Shown: positions 35,458 through 46,879 of the stretch, piece after piece | Layout of the letters: the number at the start of each line of letters is the position of its first letter | Numbering within the stretch: position 1 is the stretch's first letter | Assembly: GCA_003999685.1 (NCBI GenBank) | Contig: CP021233.1 | Coordinates: forward strand, 310,001 to 374,000 | Length of the DNA stretch: 64,000 nt | Direction of reading: 5' to 3' | Origin: Taiwanofungus camphoratus | Taxonomy: Eukaryota; Basidiomycota; Agaricomycetes; Polyporales; Taiwanofungaceae | The notes under the pieces: model-generated | The model's database searches: none | What the model was told of the DNA's origin: nothing | What the model saw: the letters and a program-made list of their open reading frames with translations, nothing else | Translations under genes and position numbers: made by a program

Positions 35458-36353
35458 AACGAGGGGGTCCAGAGGGGTCACGACCTCAAAGAGGTCCTAG
35501 ATGTACGATTTCCGACCCTCGAGTCGTTCGGTTTTCAAGCTGCTCTCTACGCCCAGGTTCGACTAAGTATTCCAAATCCAGTGAAATCAGGCTTGGTATA
35601 GAGTTGGCGTTGTGATGTTCCAAACTTGATAGAGTGAGTAATGTCTGTCTTGAAAACAACTTCAGGAGGGATTGAAATTCACGATTGAACGAACTGCGGG
35701 CGATGTGCGACGCGTACACAGGAGCACATAACGCGATGAGCGCGCATGCGCGCCAACAAGCTGACTCGGAAGCATCGTGACTGGCAGAAAGGAATTCTTT
35801 GTCGACGCTCATACAGGTGTCTACCCAGGTCTACCCGGGTCTCCAGAAAGAAAAAAACAGACCATCTTGACACAACTCTAGAGGGGATCGTTTCCGAGGA
35901 ATTCGTTGGGGTCGCCGTGCTATGAACGGTACCGTCCCCATCGCTCGCCGTCTTCATCGCTCGACTATCATTTCGAAGACATAACGGTCGATGTATTCAA
36001 TGCACATCAACACTCTCGCTTCTCCGTTTTGAGCCATAGGTGCATTTGCTTTTGTACACATGGCTCGCCTCGATTGCCCGGAATTACTACATCTCACGGG
36101 TTTGACCGTAAGTTCCTACTATTACCTCACAGTCTGTCCTTCAGGAGATTGTCTTTCCCTCATTCTCACTCTAATGAGGATTCTATTATATATTCTGACT
36201 TCTCTTCTCTTAACTTGGCATTTCTAGCAACGGCTGCCGGCTGTGGGTCTTGAGTTTGAGTTTGCTCTGGACGATTGGCAAGTCTCGATGAGCACTGCTT
36301 CTTGAACCAGTACCACCACCATCTCCATTAGATGCCCTAGCTTAGTCGTCCAA
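35458..36353. other. WRAP73 upstream region and LINE 5' flank
   Basis: About 900 bp. The first part must hold the WRAP73 promoter. The last 100 bp or so before 36354 are probably the LINE 5' untranslated region, but its exact edge is not visible. No gene is seen. Confidence 0.4.
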
Positions 36354-39300
36354 ATGGCTCCTGCTTTCACTCCTACTTCCCACCCAACTGGCTCCCATTC
36401 CACCGCTGGTGACTATCAAGTCACTGGGACGCCCTTGACCGGCTTGTCGTCTTTGAGGATGCTGGCGGTACATCTTCAGGATGTTCTGCCCCATATCCTG
36501 TGCCTGATGCACGGAGATCTCAAACCCAAGCCCAAGTTGAGGCTCTACGACTTGCTCGTGGAGCTTCCTTTGAGATAGAGACCACTTCGGTGTTTTCTCC
36601 ACCTCCCCCAGATGCTGCAGAGGCTTTCATGCCACCTCAGCACTTAATGCCCACCCCTACACCAGAGGTGAGCACCCCTCAGAGGGACCTCGATGACAAC
36701 ATGTTTATCGATTTTCCACAGGGGGGGCCTGCACCGCATGTCTCGGCTGTACCCGAGGCCATGATGTATGTAACAGCTTTCAAAGTGCAGGTCTTCCAAG
36801 GCACCTGTTCGTCACAAGATGAGACTCCAGACTCCCTGCTAGTGGCCATCAGGGAATCGTTGTACCACATCTCGTATACCCTACACGTTGATCGAGATGT
36901 GTACGAACACATTATACGGAGGGATGTTGACAAGTACTGCGCTGAAGCTTATGGGCTTGAGTGGTGGGACACCGCTCAAGCTGCTCTTCAGGTGGCCAGT
37001 CAAATGGTCACACTGATAGGGGCAGAACATATCGTGGATCTCAACAGGATTGGTCACCTGGCCACCCATGTTCGTGAATTAACTGACATTAGGACAGAGT
37101 TTGAATCCACTATTGCCAAACAAAGGAAGACCATCGGTGAAATGTCGACGGTTCTTACGTCAGTGCTCCCCAAACCATCAGATCAATGGTTTGAAGGCAC
37201 ACGAACAATGCTAGAGGCCATTGCGACCTCTACCACCAACGATAGTGGCAAGCTCATGCAAGCCGTCACTACCAACACTTCCACCCTTCAAGCACTATCA
37301 AAGAGAGTTGAAGGAGTTGCTGCTGTAGCCCCAGGTTATGCCTCAGCTACGGCCTCGTCGTCTGCCAAACAGACATCTAAGCAGGTGCGCATTCAATCGC
37401 CACCAAAAAAGGGACCCCAGTCTGTGCCGTCAGATAAAGGAAAGAAGTGGGTTGCCCCACCCTCTCCCACTAGGAGTAGAGCAGCATCTCCAGCAGCGAA
37501 GAAGGCGAATACATCCCAAGTAATCAACCTTATGGCTGATGATGGTCCTAATTGGGATGTCATTCAGGGTGCGACGGAGATTGCACAGATCGCCCCCAAC
37601 ATCTCATTGTCGGATGCATTACGCATCGCACAAGGCATGGCTGCCCCTGCCCAATCAAAACAGGGTGATAGCAGATACACGCGCGACCCTCATCCCTGTC
37701 CTGATATTGGACATGGGCATGGGGTTGGTCCTACAATGACGGCCCAGGATCTGACCCATCCACTACTCACGATTGGCGCATCGGCACCAATTCGACCTTA
37801 TCCTGTGATTAAACACGCAACACAACTGGCTTGAGGTGCAAGCCCCAAGACCATGGTTTTTAGATTCGATCGGGCTCTAGAACTCGGTGATCTCCTCGAC
37901 CTCGACAGCCTCAAGGTTGTCGTTCAACAATTGTTGGCTGAAGCAGGCGGCTGAGTCAACTACCTCGTCAACACCATTGTACCTCCTGGAAATGGAGAAG
38001 TACATTTGGTATGCAGTGAATGCCCCACCACCATGGAGTTGGGCGCTCTTCGAGCCGGTATGGGACAACTAGTTGCACCTCACGTGGCACCTGATGGAAT
38101 GAACCTGGTTGGGCTATCGCTCGACTGGGCATATGTCATCACTCAAATGGCAATCAAGGCCTTCCCGCTGTATCGGGAAGGCACTAGGGTTGAATACACG
38201 CCGCTCAAAGTCTTTCAGGAACTCATGTGAAACAATGAGTGGGTGGAGGAAATGGTCCTACACCCACATCATTTGCCCAAGGCTCGTTACCAATTGGCCT
38301 CTGGCAGCAGTGGCTTATTTATATTTGCCATTTTCGACACCTGATCTGGCTCCTCAGCTATCCGGATCATGAAGAAGCCAGTTCGTCTCTTCGGAAAGAC
38401 ATATCGGCTACAACCGTGGACTGAGACTACTGTCATCCCACTTTGCCTTCGATGCTGGCGCTGGGGTCATATTGCCCCACTGTGTCAGTCCGCTCATGAG
38501 TGTTGCGTCAAATGCGGTGAGCCTCACATTCTTGCATTACATGAAGAACAATCTTTGTGTTGTGCGCAATGCAGGGCTGCAATGTCGGTAAAAACCATTG
38601 CATGCCCACCAGAACACACCAGCTGCCCTAATTGTGGCAAAACTGGTGATGATGGACACCAAGCAGACTCACCCAAGTGCCAGTGGGCGAAGAAGCGGCG
38701 TGACCAACAATGGCATAAAGCCCACCTGCCGGTGGTGTCTGTTGTCAAAGGAAGGGCGGCAGCAGCAAAGGCTGTCACCAGAGGTAAACTGTGTGGTCTA
38801 TCTGAAAAGGCATGCGGCAAACAGCCAGCTCGGCCCGGACCATCGGGCGATGATACGACCTAGGGGACCCTGGCACCTAGGGAGTGCTCCGCGATGTGGC
38901 TGTGGGGTAGTGTGATAACTGTGAGGATGTGAGGGTAGGAGCTACAACCTGTATGATACCGGTGATACGACCTAGGGGACCCTGGTACCTAGGGAGTGCT
39001 CCGCAACGTGGCTGTGGGGTAGTGTGATAACTGTGAGGGTGTGAGGGTAGGAGCTACAACCTGTACGATACCGGGAAACCTGTATGTCTTGTTTTTGTAA
39101 GTGGGGGAGTAAGGGGTCAAGGGTCCTGCACAACAGGATCTTGTTCCTAAGTGCTATACTATCCCTAAGGCCTTGTGAGGCCCTCCGAAGTACGCGAAGT
39201 CCTTCGAGATTCTGCAAAGTCCTTCGAAGTTTTAGCTAAATCGCGCGAGCTGACTTCGTAGGCTGTATAGAGTTAGGGAACAATAAGCCAATGGACTATA

Positions 39301-40763
39301 ATTTCTACTAAGCGGCAGAGGGTACAAGACTGCTGCAAAGTCCTTTTAGCTAGAGTTAGCTAAAGGGCGTAAGGCTTAGAGGTTTGTTAGAGCGAGGTGG
39401 GCGAGGTTTGGCTAGCGTAGGAGAACTGTAGGAGAGGTCGGAGAGTTCGAGGGCGTAGGGAGATGTACTATAGCCTGTAACTAAGGCTATGGGAGAGTCG
39501 TAGGGCTATTCGTAGGACGTCGGGATGACACAACGTGAGCCTAAGGGTATAACTAAGGTGGAGGCCCACCGGGTAGATGCTATATGAGGTGCCGAAAGAT
39601 GTGAAGTCACGGCGACTTCGTGGATCGTAGTGCGTAGTTCGGGAAGCGTAGACGTGGTTCGTAGGTATATCGCGAGCGTAGACGTAGTTCAAAGGTACTG
39701 AAATGGAGCTGGGGTGGAGACTTAGGGACCTTAGGACCGTTCCTAAGGTTGTACTCGCGGCGCTTTCCTGAGATCAGAGCTACAGGGGAACTGGTATTCT
39801 AAAGAGAGAAGCGTGCACTGAGGGGTCTCTTTTTGTACATAGTAAACTACCTCTGACTAAATAGGGGAGCGTGAGGTGAACTAATCTTGCGCGAAGTGAT
39901 CCTTACGAGTCCGAAATGTATACTAAAGTGCATGGACTCTGAAGTGAACACGAGGAGGATAAGAACTAATTAGGAACTGAAACAGGGGAACTACGTACGG
40001 TAGAAAGGTGACCAAGTTCATTCACGAGGGCGGGATGACTATCCGAGAGCAGCCATGCGCCGTGATCACCTATCTTAGTGGGCTAAGAGCGCATGAAGTT
40101 CTTAGCAGCGGGACTTGGCCTAATCGGGGTAGGAGGTGTCCTAACTGGGTGGAGGGCCATATGGATACGCCCTAGGATGACCTTATGGCATAGGATCGAG
40201 ACCCATGGGGGTGCACAAGCCTTCCTAAGGCCAACTTCCGGAACTTTGGACCGTTTCAGAGCCTATCGGAGGTAGCTGCAATCACAAGAGCTAGGAGAGA
40301 CTTAGCTAAGACTTCTTAGCTAAGCCCGGGATGAGTGACGTAGTAGATAGGACCTAGATCCAATGGGACAGTATGGGAGGGCCGGCAGTGTCCGATAGTG
40401 GACTTAGCAGGAGTTAGGGACTTCACGTCTAGCATTCGAAACCTCGTAGCACCTCGTGTGACTTCGCAAGACTTCGTAGGGTGTTAGGAGGGTTTAGGAA
40501 GGAGAGGGGGCGTTAGGAATATTATAGGGACCTATCCCTCCTGTCGTAGGCTGTAGAAGAGTTTTAGAGTGGTTGGTTGGGGGATTAGAAAGCTTCTAAA
40601 ATCGCGATTCGGGGCCCAGGAGACTACAGGACTCATCAGCGAGTCATTTAAGATCACGGACTCTTCTGATGCAGAAGGAGTAACTGGTCATGAGAGCGGG
40701 GAAATCCATACCAGCGACTCGGGCACTCCCAGGCCTCAAGGTGCTGAAGGGTTTGCCGCATAA
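36354..40763 (+). pseudogene. LINE ORF1 (gag-like), broken and split
   Basis: The frame starts at ATG 36354 (MAPAFTPTSHPTGSH) and shifts before about 36520. It then runs to a stop at 37832-37834 with helix-rich sequence (VREIT-like LRELTDIRTEF region, Ser/Lys-rich tail). It continues in other frames through 38230 and 38369-38850. The zinc knuckles CLRCWRWGHIAPLC and CVKCGEPH, then CPNCGKTGDDGH, mark a nucleic-acid-binding ORF1. An LTR copy lies inside it at 38851-40638. The frame resumes after it (ESFKITDSSDAEGV) and ends at 40761-40763. At least three breaks besides the insertion are visible. The boundaries are firm only at the 3' end. Confidence 0.8.
38851..40638 (+). mobile_element. LTR fossil, copy A (solo LTR)
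   Basis: The sequence begins TGATACGACC and ends ACTCATCA, the TG...CA ends of an LTR. The direct repeat GCGA flanks it (38847-38850 and 40639-40642). The host LINE frame continues across one copy of GCGA, which confirms the edges. The first 112 bp are present twice in tandem. It has no coding region and no partner LTR in the same orientation nearby, so it is a solo LTR. The family is not recognised. It is closely similar to copies B and C, suggesting a fairly recent insertion. Confidence 0.75.
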
Positions 40764-40785
40764 GTGGACAATTCTATAGTTGCCC

Positions 40786-41040
40786 ATGTATAGTACGCTG
40801 CAAAGGTCGGTTGTAAATACATCATATAATAGGTCTGAGTCTCCTATAGAGGCACCTGACCTCGAACGTACACCTAGTCCAGTGACTGGAGGTGAAGAAA
40901 TTGAAGATGAGTCAAACCATAGGCCCACCTTCACCATAGTTAGTGCAAATGTCCAGAAATCGGCGGAAAATACTGGCATTCTGCTTGAACGACACAGGGA
41001 TGCTGATATTATCTGTATCCAAGAAATATATTGGGGCCGC
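40786..41040 (+). pseudogene. LINE ORF2, endonuclease start
   Basis: ATG 40786 opens MYSTLQRSVVNTSYNRSES and reaches TIVSANVQKSAENTGILL and DADIICIQEIYWG. This is the first strand and the catalytic-glutamate region (IQE) of an AP-type LINE endonuclease. The frame ends where LTR copy B begins at 41041. The rest of the endonuclease is not found in the window. Confidence 0.85.
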
Positions 41041-42715
41041 TGATGAGTCCCGTAGCCTCCTGGGCCCCGAATCGCGATTTTAGGAGCTTTCTAATCCCTC
41101 AACCGACCACTCTAAGACTCTCCTACAGCCTACGACAGGAGGGATAGGTTCCTATAATATTCCTAACGCCCCCTCTCCTTCCTAAACCCTCCTAACACCC
41201 TACGAAGTCTTGCGAAGTCACACGAGGTGCTACGAGATTTCGAATGCTAGACGCGAAGTCTCTAACTCCTGCTAAGTCCACTATCGGACACTGCCGGCCC
41301 TCCCATACTGTTCCATTGGATCTAGGTCCTATCTACTACGTCACTCATCCCGGGCTTAGCTAAGAAGTCTTAGCTAAGTCTCTCCTAGCTCTTGTGATTG
41401 CAGCTACCTCCGATAGGCTTCAAAACGGTCCGAAGTTCCGGAAGTTGGACTTAGGAAGCCTTGTGCACCCCCATGGGTCTCGATCCTATGCCATAAGGTC
41501 ATCCTAGGGCGTACCCATATGGCCCTCCACCCATTTAGGACACCTCCTGCCCCGATTAGGCCAAGTCCCGCTGCTAAGGACTTCGTGCGCTCTTAGCCCA
41601 CTAAGATAGGTGATCACGGCGCATGGCTGCTCTCGGATAGTCATCCCGCCCTTGTGAATGAACTTGGTCACCTTTCTACCGTACGTAGTTCCCCTGTTTC
41701 AGTTCCTAATTAGTTCCTATCCTCCTCGTGTTCACTTCGGAGTCCATGCGCTTTAGTACACATTTCGGACTCATAAGGATCGCTTCGTGCAAGATTAGTT
41801 CACCTCACGTTCCCCTATTTAGTCAGAGGTAGTTTACTATGTACAAGAGAGACCCCTCAGTGCATGCTTCTCTCTTTGGAATACCAGTTCCCCTGTAGCT
41901 CCGATCTCAGGAAAGCGCCGCGAGTACAACCTTAGGAACGGTCCTAAGGTCCCTAAGTCTCCACCCCAGCTTCGTTTCAGTACCTTTGAACTACGTCTAC
42001 GCTCGCGATATATCTACGAACCACGTCTACGCTTCCCGAACTACGCACTACAATCTACGAAAGTCGCTGTGACTTCGCACCCTTCCACACCTCTTATAGC
42101 ACCTATCCGGTGGGCCTCCGCCTTAGTTATACCCTTAGGCTCATGTTGCGTCATCCCTACGTCCTACGAATAGCCCTACGACTCTCCCATAGCCTTAGTT
42201 ACAGGCTATAGTACATCTCCCTACGCCCTCGAACTCTCCGACCTCTCCTACAGGTCTCCTACGCTAGCCAAACCTCGCCCACCTCGCTCTAACAAACCTC
42301 TAAACCTTACGCCCTTTAGCTAACTCTAGCTAAAAGGACTTTGCAGCAGTCTTGTACCCTCTGCCGCTTAGTAGAAATTATAGTCCATTGGCTTATTGTT
42401 CCCTAACTCTATACAGCCTACGAAGTCAGCTCGCGCGATTTAGCTAAAACTTCGAAGGACTTCGCAAAACTTCGAAGAACTTCACGTACTTCGGAGGGCC
42501 TCGCAAGGCCTTAGGGATAGTATAGCACTTAGGAACAAGATCTTGTTGTGCAGGACCCTTGACCCCTTACTCTCCTACTTACAAAAACAAGACATACAGG
42601 TTTCCCGGTATCATACAGGTTGTAGCTCCTACCCTCACACCCTCACAGTTATCACACTACCCCCAGCCACGTTGTGGAGCACTCTCTAGGTACCAGGGTC
42701 CCCTAGGTCGTATCA
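41041..42715 (-). mobile_element. LTR fossil, copy B (inverted to A)
   Basis: This is the reverse complement of the unit in copy A, 1675 bp long, with ends TGATGAGTCC and GGTCGTATCA. The flanks (CCGC on the left, ACGT on the right) do not match, so its insertion site has been rearranged. It has no coding region. The similarity to A and C is high by eye. Together with A it forms an inverted repeat with arms of nearly 1.7 kb around 402 bp of LINE sequence. Confidence 0.72.
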
Positions 42716-43007
42716 ACGTATATAAGGCCCTGTACTTTGTAGGTCGGACCTTAAGTTCGATCTGGTTACCAAGTAGCTAGTTACCACTAGCAATCTTATA
42801 CTCGTATCTTGCGACCTCTTGCTTCGTACCTGAGTACTCGCTCGACTCTATCGACTTCGCCCAGGAGGACATACGCAGTGTCCATAAAGCCTCACTACTA
42901 TCTCTAGTAGCCAGGTCCTCACGTTCGAGGCTTCCCGGTCATTGATACCAGCTTGTATCAGCTAGCACATGCAACGCACTTCACATGCTCGATAACTCAG
43001 CACGCGG
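42716..43007. other. 292-bp spacer between LTR copies B and C
   Basis: This stretch belongs to neither LTR. It may be a leftover internal region of the LTR element or leftover LINE sequence. In the LINE frame the last 50 bp are open but do not give a recognisable reverse-transcriptase motif. No primer-binding site or polypurine tract is clear next to either LTR. Its origin is open. Confidence 0.4.
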
Positions 43008-44772
43008 TGATGAGTCCCGTAGCCTCCTGGGCCCCGAATCGCGATTTTAGGAGCTTTCTAATCCCCCAACCGACCACTCTAAGACTCTCCTACAGCCTAC
43101 GACAGGAGGGATAGGTTCCTATAATATTCCTAACGCCCCCTCTCCTTCCTAAACCCTCCTAACACCCTACGAAGTCTTGCGAAGTCACACGAGGTGCTAC
43201 GAGATTTCGAATGCTAGACGCGAAGTCCCTAACTCCTGCTAAGTCCACTATCAGACACTGCTGGCCCTCCCATACTGTTCCATTGGATCTAGGTCCTATC
43301 TACTACGTCACTCATCCCGGGCTTAGCTAAGAAGTCTTAGCTAAGTCTCTCCTAGCTCTTGTGATTGCAGCTACCTCCGATAGGCTCCGAAACGGTCCGA
43401 AGTTCCGGAAGTTGGACTTAGGAAGCCTTGTGCACCCCCATGGGTCTCGATCCTACGCCATAAGGTCATCCTAGGGCGTATCCATATGGCCCTCCACCCA
43501 GTTAGGACACCTCCTACCCCGATTAGGCCAAGTCCCGCTGCTAAGAACTTCGTGCGCTCTTAGCCCGCTAAGATAGGTGATCACGGCGCATGGCTGCTCT
43601 CGGATAGTCATCCCGCCCTCGTGAATGAAGTTGGTCACCTTTCTACCGTTCGTAGTTCCCCTGTTTCAGTTCCTAATTAGTTCTTATCCTCCTCGTGTTC
43701 ACTTCAGAGTCCATGCGCTTTAGTATACATTTCGGACTCGTAAGGATCACTTCGCGCAAGATTAGTTCACCTCACGCTCCCCTATTTAGTCAGAGGTAGT
43801 TTACTATGTACAGGAGAGACCCCTCAGTGCACGCTTCTCTCTTTGGAATACCAGTTCCCCTGTAGCTCCGATCTCAGGAAAGCGCCGCGAGTACAACCTT
43901 AGGAACGGTCCTAAGGTCCCTAAGTCTCCACCCCAGCTCCGTTTCAGTACCTTTGAACTACGTCTACGCTCGCGATATATCTACGAACTACGTCTACGCT
44001 TCCCGAACTACGCACTACGATCTACGAAGTCGTCGTGACTTCGTGCCCTTCAGCACCTCTTATAGCACCTATCCGGTGGGCCTCCGCCTTAGTTATACCC
44101 TTAGGCTCACGTTGCGTCATCCCTACGTCCTACGAATAACCCTACGACTCCCCCATAGCCTTCATTACAGGCTATAGTACATCTCTCTACGCCCTCGAAC
44201 TCTCCGACCCACACCTCGACGTCATCAGACACTTCAGAGCTTCCAGCAACCTCGTTCCCTCATTCCTATTCCAAGTATTAGCTCTCCGAACCATCCGACC
44301 TCTCCTACAAGTCTCCTACGCCAGCCAAACCTCGCCCACCTCGCTCTAACAAACCTCTAAGCCTTACACCCTTTAGCTAACTCTAGCTAAAAGGACTTCG
44401 CAGCAGTCTCGTACCCTCTGCCGCTTAGTAGAAATTATAGTCCATTGGCTTATTGCTCCCTAACTCTATACAGCCTACGAAGTCAGCTCGCGCGATTTAG
44501 CTAAAACTTCGAAGGACTTCGCAGAATCTCGAAGGACTTCGCGTACTTCGGAGGGCCTCGCAAGGCCTTAGGGATAGTATAACACTTAGGAACAAGATCC
44601 TGTTGTGCAGGACCCTTGACCCCTTACTCCCCTACTTACAAAAACAAGACATACAGGTTTCCCGGTATCATACAGGTTGTAGCTCCTACCCTCACACCCT
44701 CACAGTTATCACACTACCCCCAGCCACGTTGCGGAGCACTCCCTAGGTACCAGGGTCCCCTAGGTCGTATCA
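43008..44772 (-). mobile_element. LTR fossil, copy C
   Basis: It has the same orientation and ends as copy B. It is 1765 bp long, with one extra block of about 90 bp compared with B. The direct repeat GCGG flanks it (43004-43007 and 44773-44776). That supports an insertion of its own with a 4-bp target duplication, as for copy A. It has no coding region. If the spacer is an internal region, B and C would instead be the two LTRs of one short element; the flanking repeat of C argues against this. Confidence 0.7.
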
Positions 44773-44776
44773 GCGG

Positions 44777-46568
44777 ATTCCATCCCATTAACAAACGGCG
44801 GCTCTATATTGCGCACGTCGTTCCGCTGATGCTATATGGTGCTCAACTGTGATGGAACCCACAGTGGAAGGGCCTCAAATGGGCTGCAAAAGAATTGCAG
44901 ACCGCTCAGTCTAGAGCAGCTCGATGGATCACTGGCTGTTTTAAGACCACACCGATCAGAGCGATGGAGATGTTGGGTGGGTTGGTCCCCATCCACACTC
45001 AGATCGACCGATACATGAAAAAAGCTGCGCTTCGAGCGCGGCGAGTTCATGAAGCGCACCCAATGAGGGCCGCTCTTCCACCTTATTGGGCGACCAACGT
45101 CACCAATATTACTGCGCCGTGGCCACTTAACTTGCGCCGCGGCAAAAAACAGGCTGTCACCCCCATGACGTTCATAGATCGCATCGGGCAACAGTCATCA
45201 GAAGACTTTGCACCACTCCATCCGGAGGTGCGGCCCGGTGATCGGGTCGTGGATCGGTACATTGATCATTTTGAACAGGTGTTTCTGGACAGAAAAGGTC
45301 CAAACAAACATTCACCTGAATTTGCCAACTGGTTGAAATTCACCTGGTGGCCAGAATTCCAGTGCCAGTTGGCCCAGCCAGAAGGGCAAATGTTGTTCAC
45401 TGATGGGTTGTATGCAAATGTGCCAGAAGTGAGATCCAGTAGCGCATGGCTCGTCATAGACGGGGAAGACCACGTTGCCCATGGAAAGTTCGGGGCCGGC
45501 AAGGTCCAGAGCTTCAATGCGGAGATGCTGGCATTGGCGCATGGGCTGCGTGAAGCGGTCCGTGACGTCCCTGCCCACATCACCACCCTCATAGTCTGTT
45601 CCGATAACCAATCGGCACTTGACCGAATCTTCCAGCCAGAGGTTGGGCCGTCACAGATGGCGGCGATCATGGCCTCTCAACACGTCCGAGCGTTCCTCGA
45701 TGTGGATGAATGCCGACACATAGTCCTTTTTTGGATACCATCCCATAAAGGTATTTTTCAGAACAAGTTCGTTGATGAACTCGCGAAGAAAGCATTGGAT
45801 GATCCCCAACCAGAATTCATCTCACAATCAATGGCCCTTGCTCGCGTCAAGGCAAGGGTCAAAAAGCGCTGGGGAACTGTAGTCGACAATCTCAGCTATC
45901 GCGGTCGCCGGTTATGGAAAGTAACCAAAGACGCCTCACCGCTGCACGGAACCATGGCTAAGGGCACGTAGGTCCTGAAGGCAGCTAGCAAGTCCAACAA
46001 GGAGGTGGCACGTGTATGCTGCGTGCTCACCAACCACTTCTCAGACGGTGAATACCGTGCTAGGTTCAACATCCCGGGCCCTCATCTCTGTTTGTGCGGA
46101 GCGGAGGAAACCCGGGAACATGTGCTCTTCGACTGCCCATTCTGGGTCAGGACGAAGCGCCAACAGGGTCCTCGAGACCCACTTCTGATGGGGCCCCCTG
46201 AACAGAGGGGTTGGACCCCGGATGACATTATGGAGTTCCTTCGGCTCAACCCGATGGTCTCCACATTTGATTGGGCTGAGATTCTGGCTGAATCTCTGCT
46301 TGAAGCTGAAGCTGCGCACACAAGAACTTTCACTTGTGCTCGTCTTATGTGCCACACTGTCGGAAGACAAGCGGCATGGCAGCGGTTCCATGTGGACTGA
46401 CATTTAGATCCCGGAATGACCACCGCCCTGGGGGGAAAATTCCGTGATTTCTGCAAATGGTATGACGCTGAAGCAAAGGTGTTTGAACTATACCATAACT
46501 GGATAGACGAGGGGATAGCGAAACCTAGTATCCGCAATGACCCACTTGTCTACCAGAACGATAACTGA
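44777..46568 (+). pseudogene. LINE ORF2, RT end, RNase H and zinc knuckle
   Basis: The frame resumes with FHPINKRRLYIAHVVPLMLY, the last conserved reverse-transcriptase or thumb segment. QSRAARWITGCFKTTPI follows. RNase H is recognisable by FTDGLY, FNAEMLAL, CSDNQSALDRIF and a final WIPSHKGI...NKFVDELAKKA, which supplies the Asp-Glu-Asp-His/Asp site. The C-terminal knuckle is CLCGAEETREHVLFDCP. One frame runs throughout but is crossed by stops at 44850, 45969 and 46396, and ends at 46566-46568. The protein would be non-functional as it stands. Confidence 0.88.
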
Positions 46569-46879
46569 GGCCTGAAACCTGTAGGACTACACTCAGTTCC
46601 TTAGGTGATTTACTGATGGAACGGGATCATCGGGTCGGGTAAACACACAGAGCGTGAAAAGCAGGTCGGGCAGGGGTCGGGTACAGCTTCCTATGGATGA
46701 CTGTACCCTTCCTTTTGCAGGCCTTGCTGGATTATATGCCCACACCACATAATGAGGACACTGAAAACTGTAGGTGTACCACTCATGCGGGCGCGGATGC
46801 CCACTTACTATCATAATTACTCTACATGTATCTACGCCGTATGGAGTATAAACCCGAGGAATTTAAAAAAAAAAAAAAA

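Larger units (their letters stand above)
36354..46879 (+). mobile_element. broken Tad1-like LINE, interrupted by LTR fossils
   Basis: The element runs from the ORF1 start to an A15 tract at 46865-46879. ORF1 has gag-like zinc knuckles. ORF2 begins with an AP-endonuclease motif and ends with the last reverse-transcriptase segment, an RNase H domain and a C-terminal zinc knuckle. This set, including RNase H, fits the fungal Tad1 group. The element carries three copies of one LTR family. Most of the endonuclease and nearly all of the reverse transcriptase are absent between 41040 and 44777. It cannot be active. The age is moderate: frames are still easy to read but have several stops and shifts. 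Confidence 0.85.

Noticed and set aside
38851-44772. Reading the three repeat units as DNA transposons with inverted ends
   Set aside because: The two ends of the unit share only a loose match beyond TGAT, while TG...CA ends and 4-bp flanking repeats fit LTRs better. Still open to revision.
41041-44772. Copy B, spacer and copy C as one complete short LTR element
   Set aside because: The outer flanks (CCGC and GCGG) do not match, whereas copy C alone has matching flanks. No primer-binding site or polypurine tract is clear.
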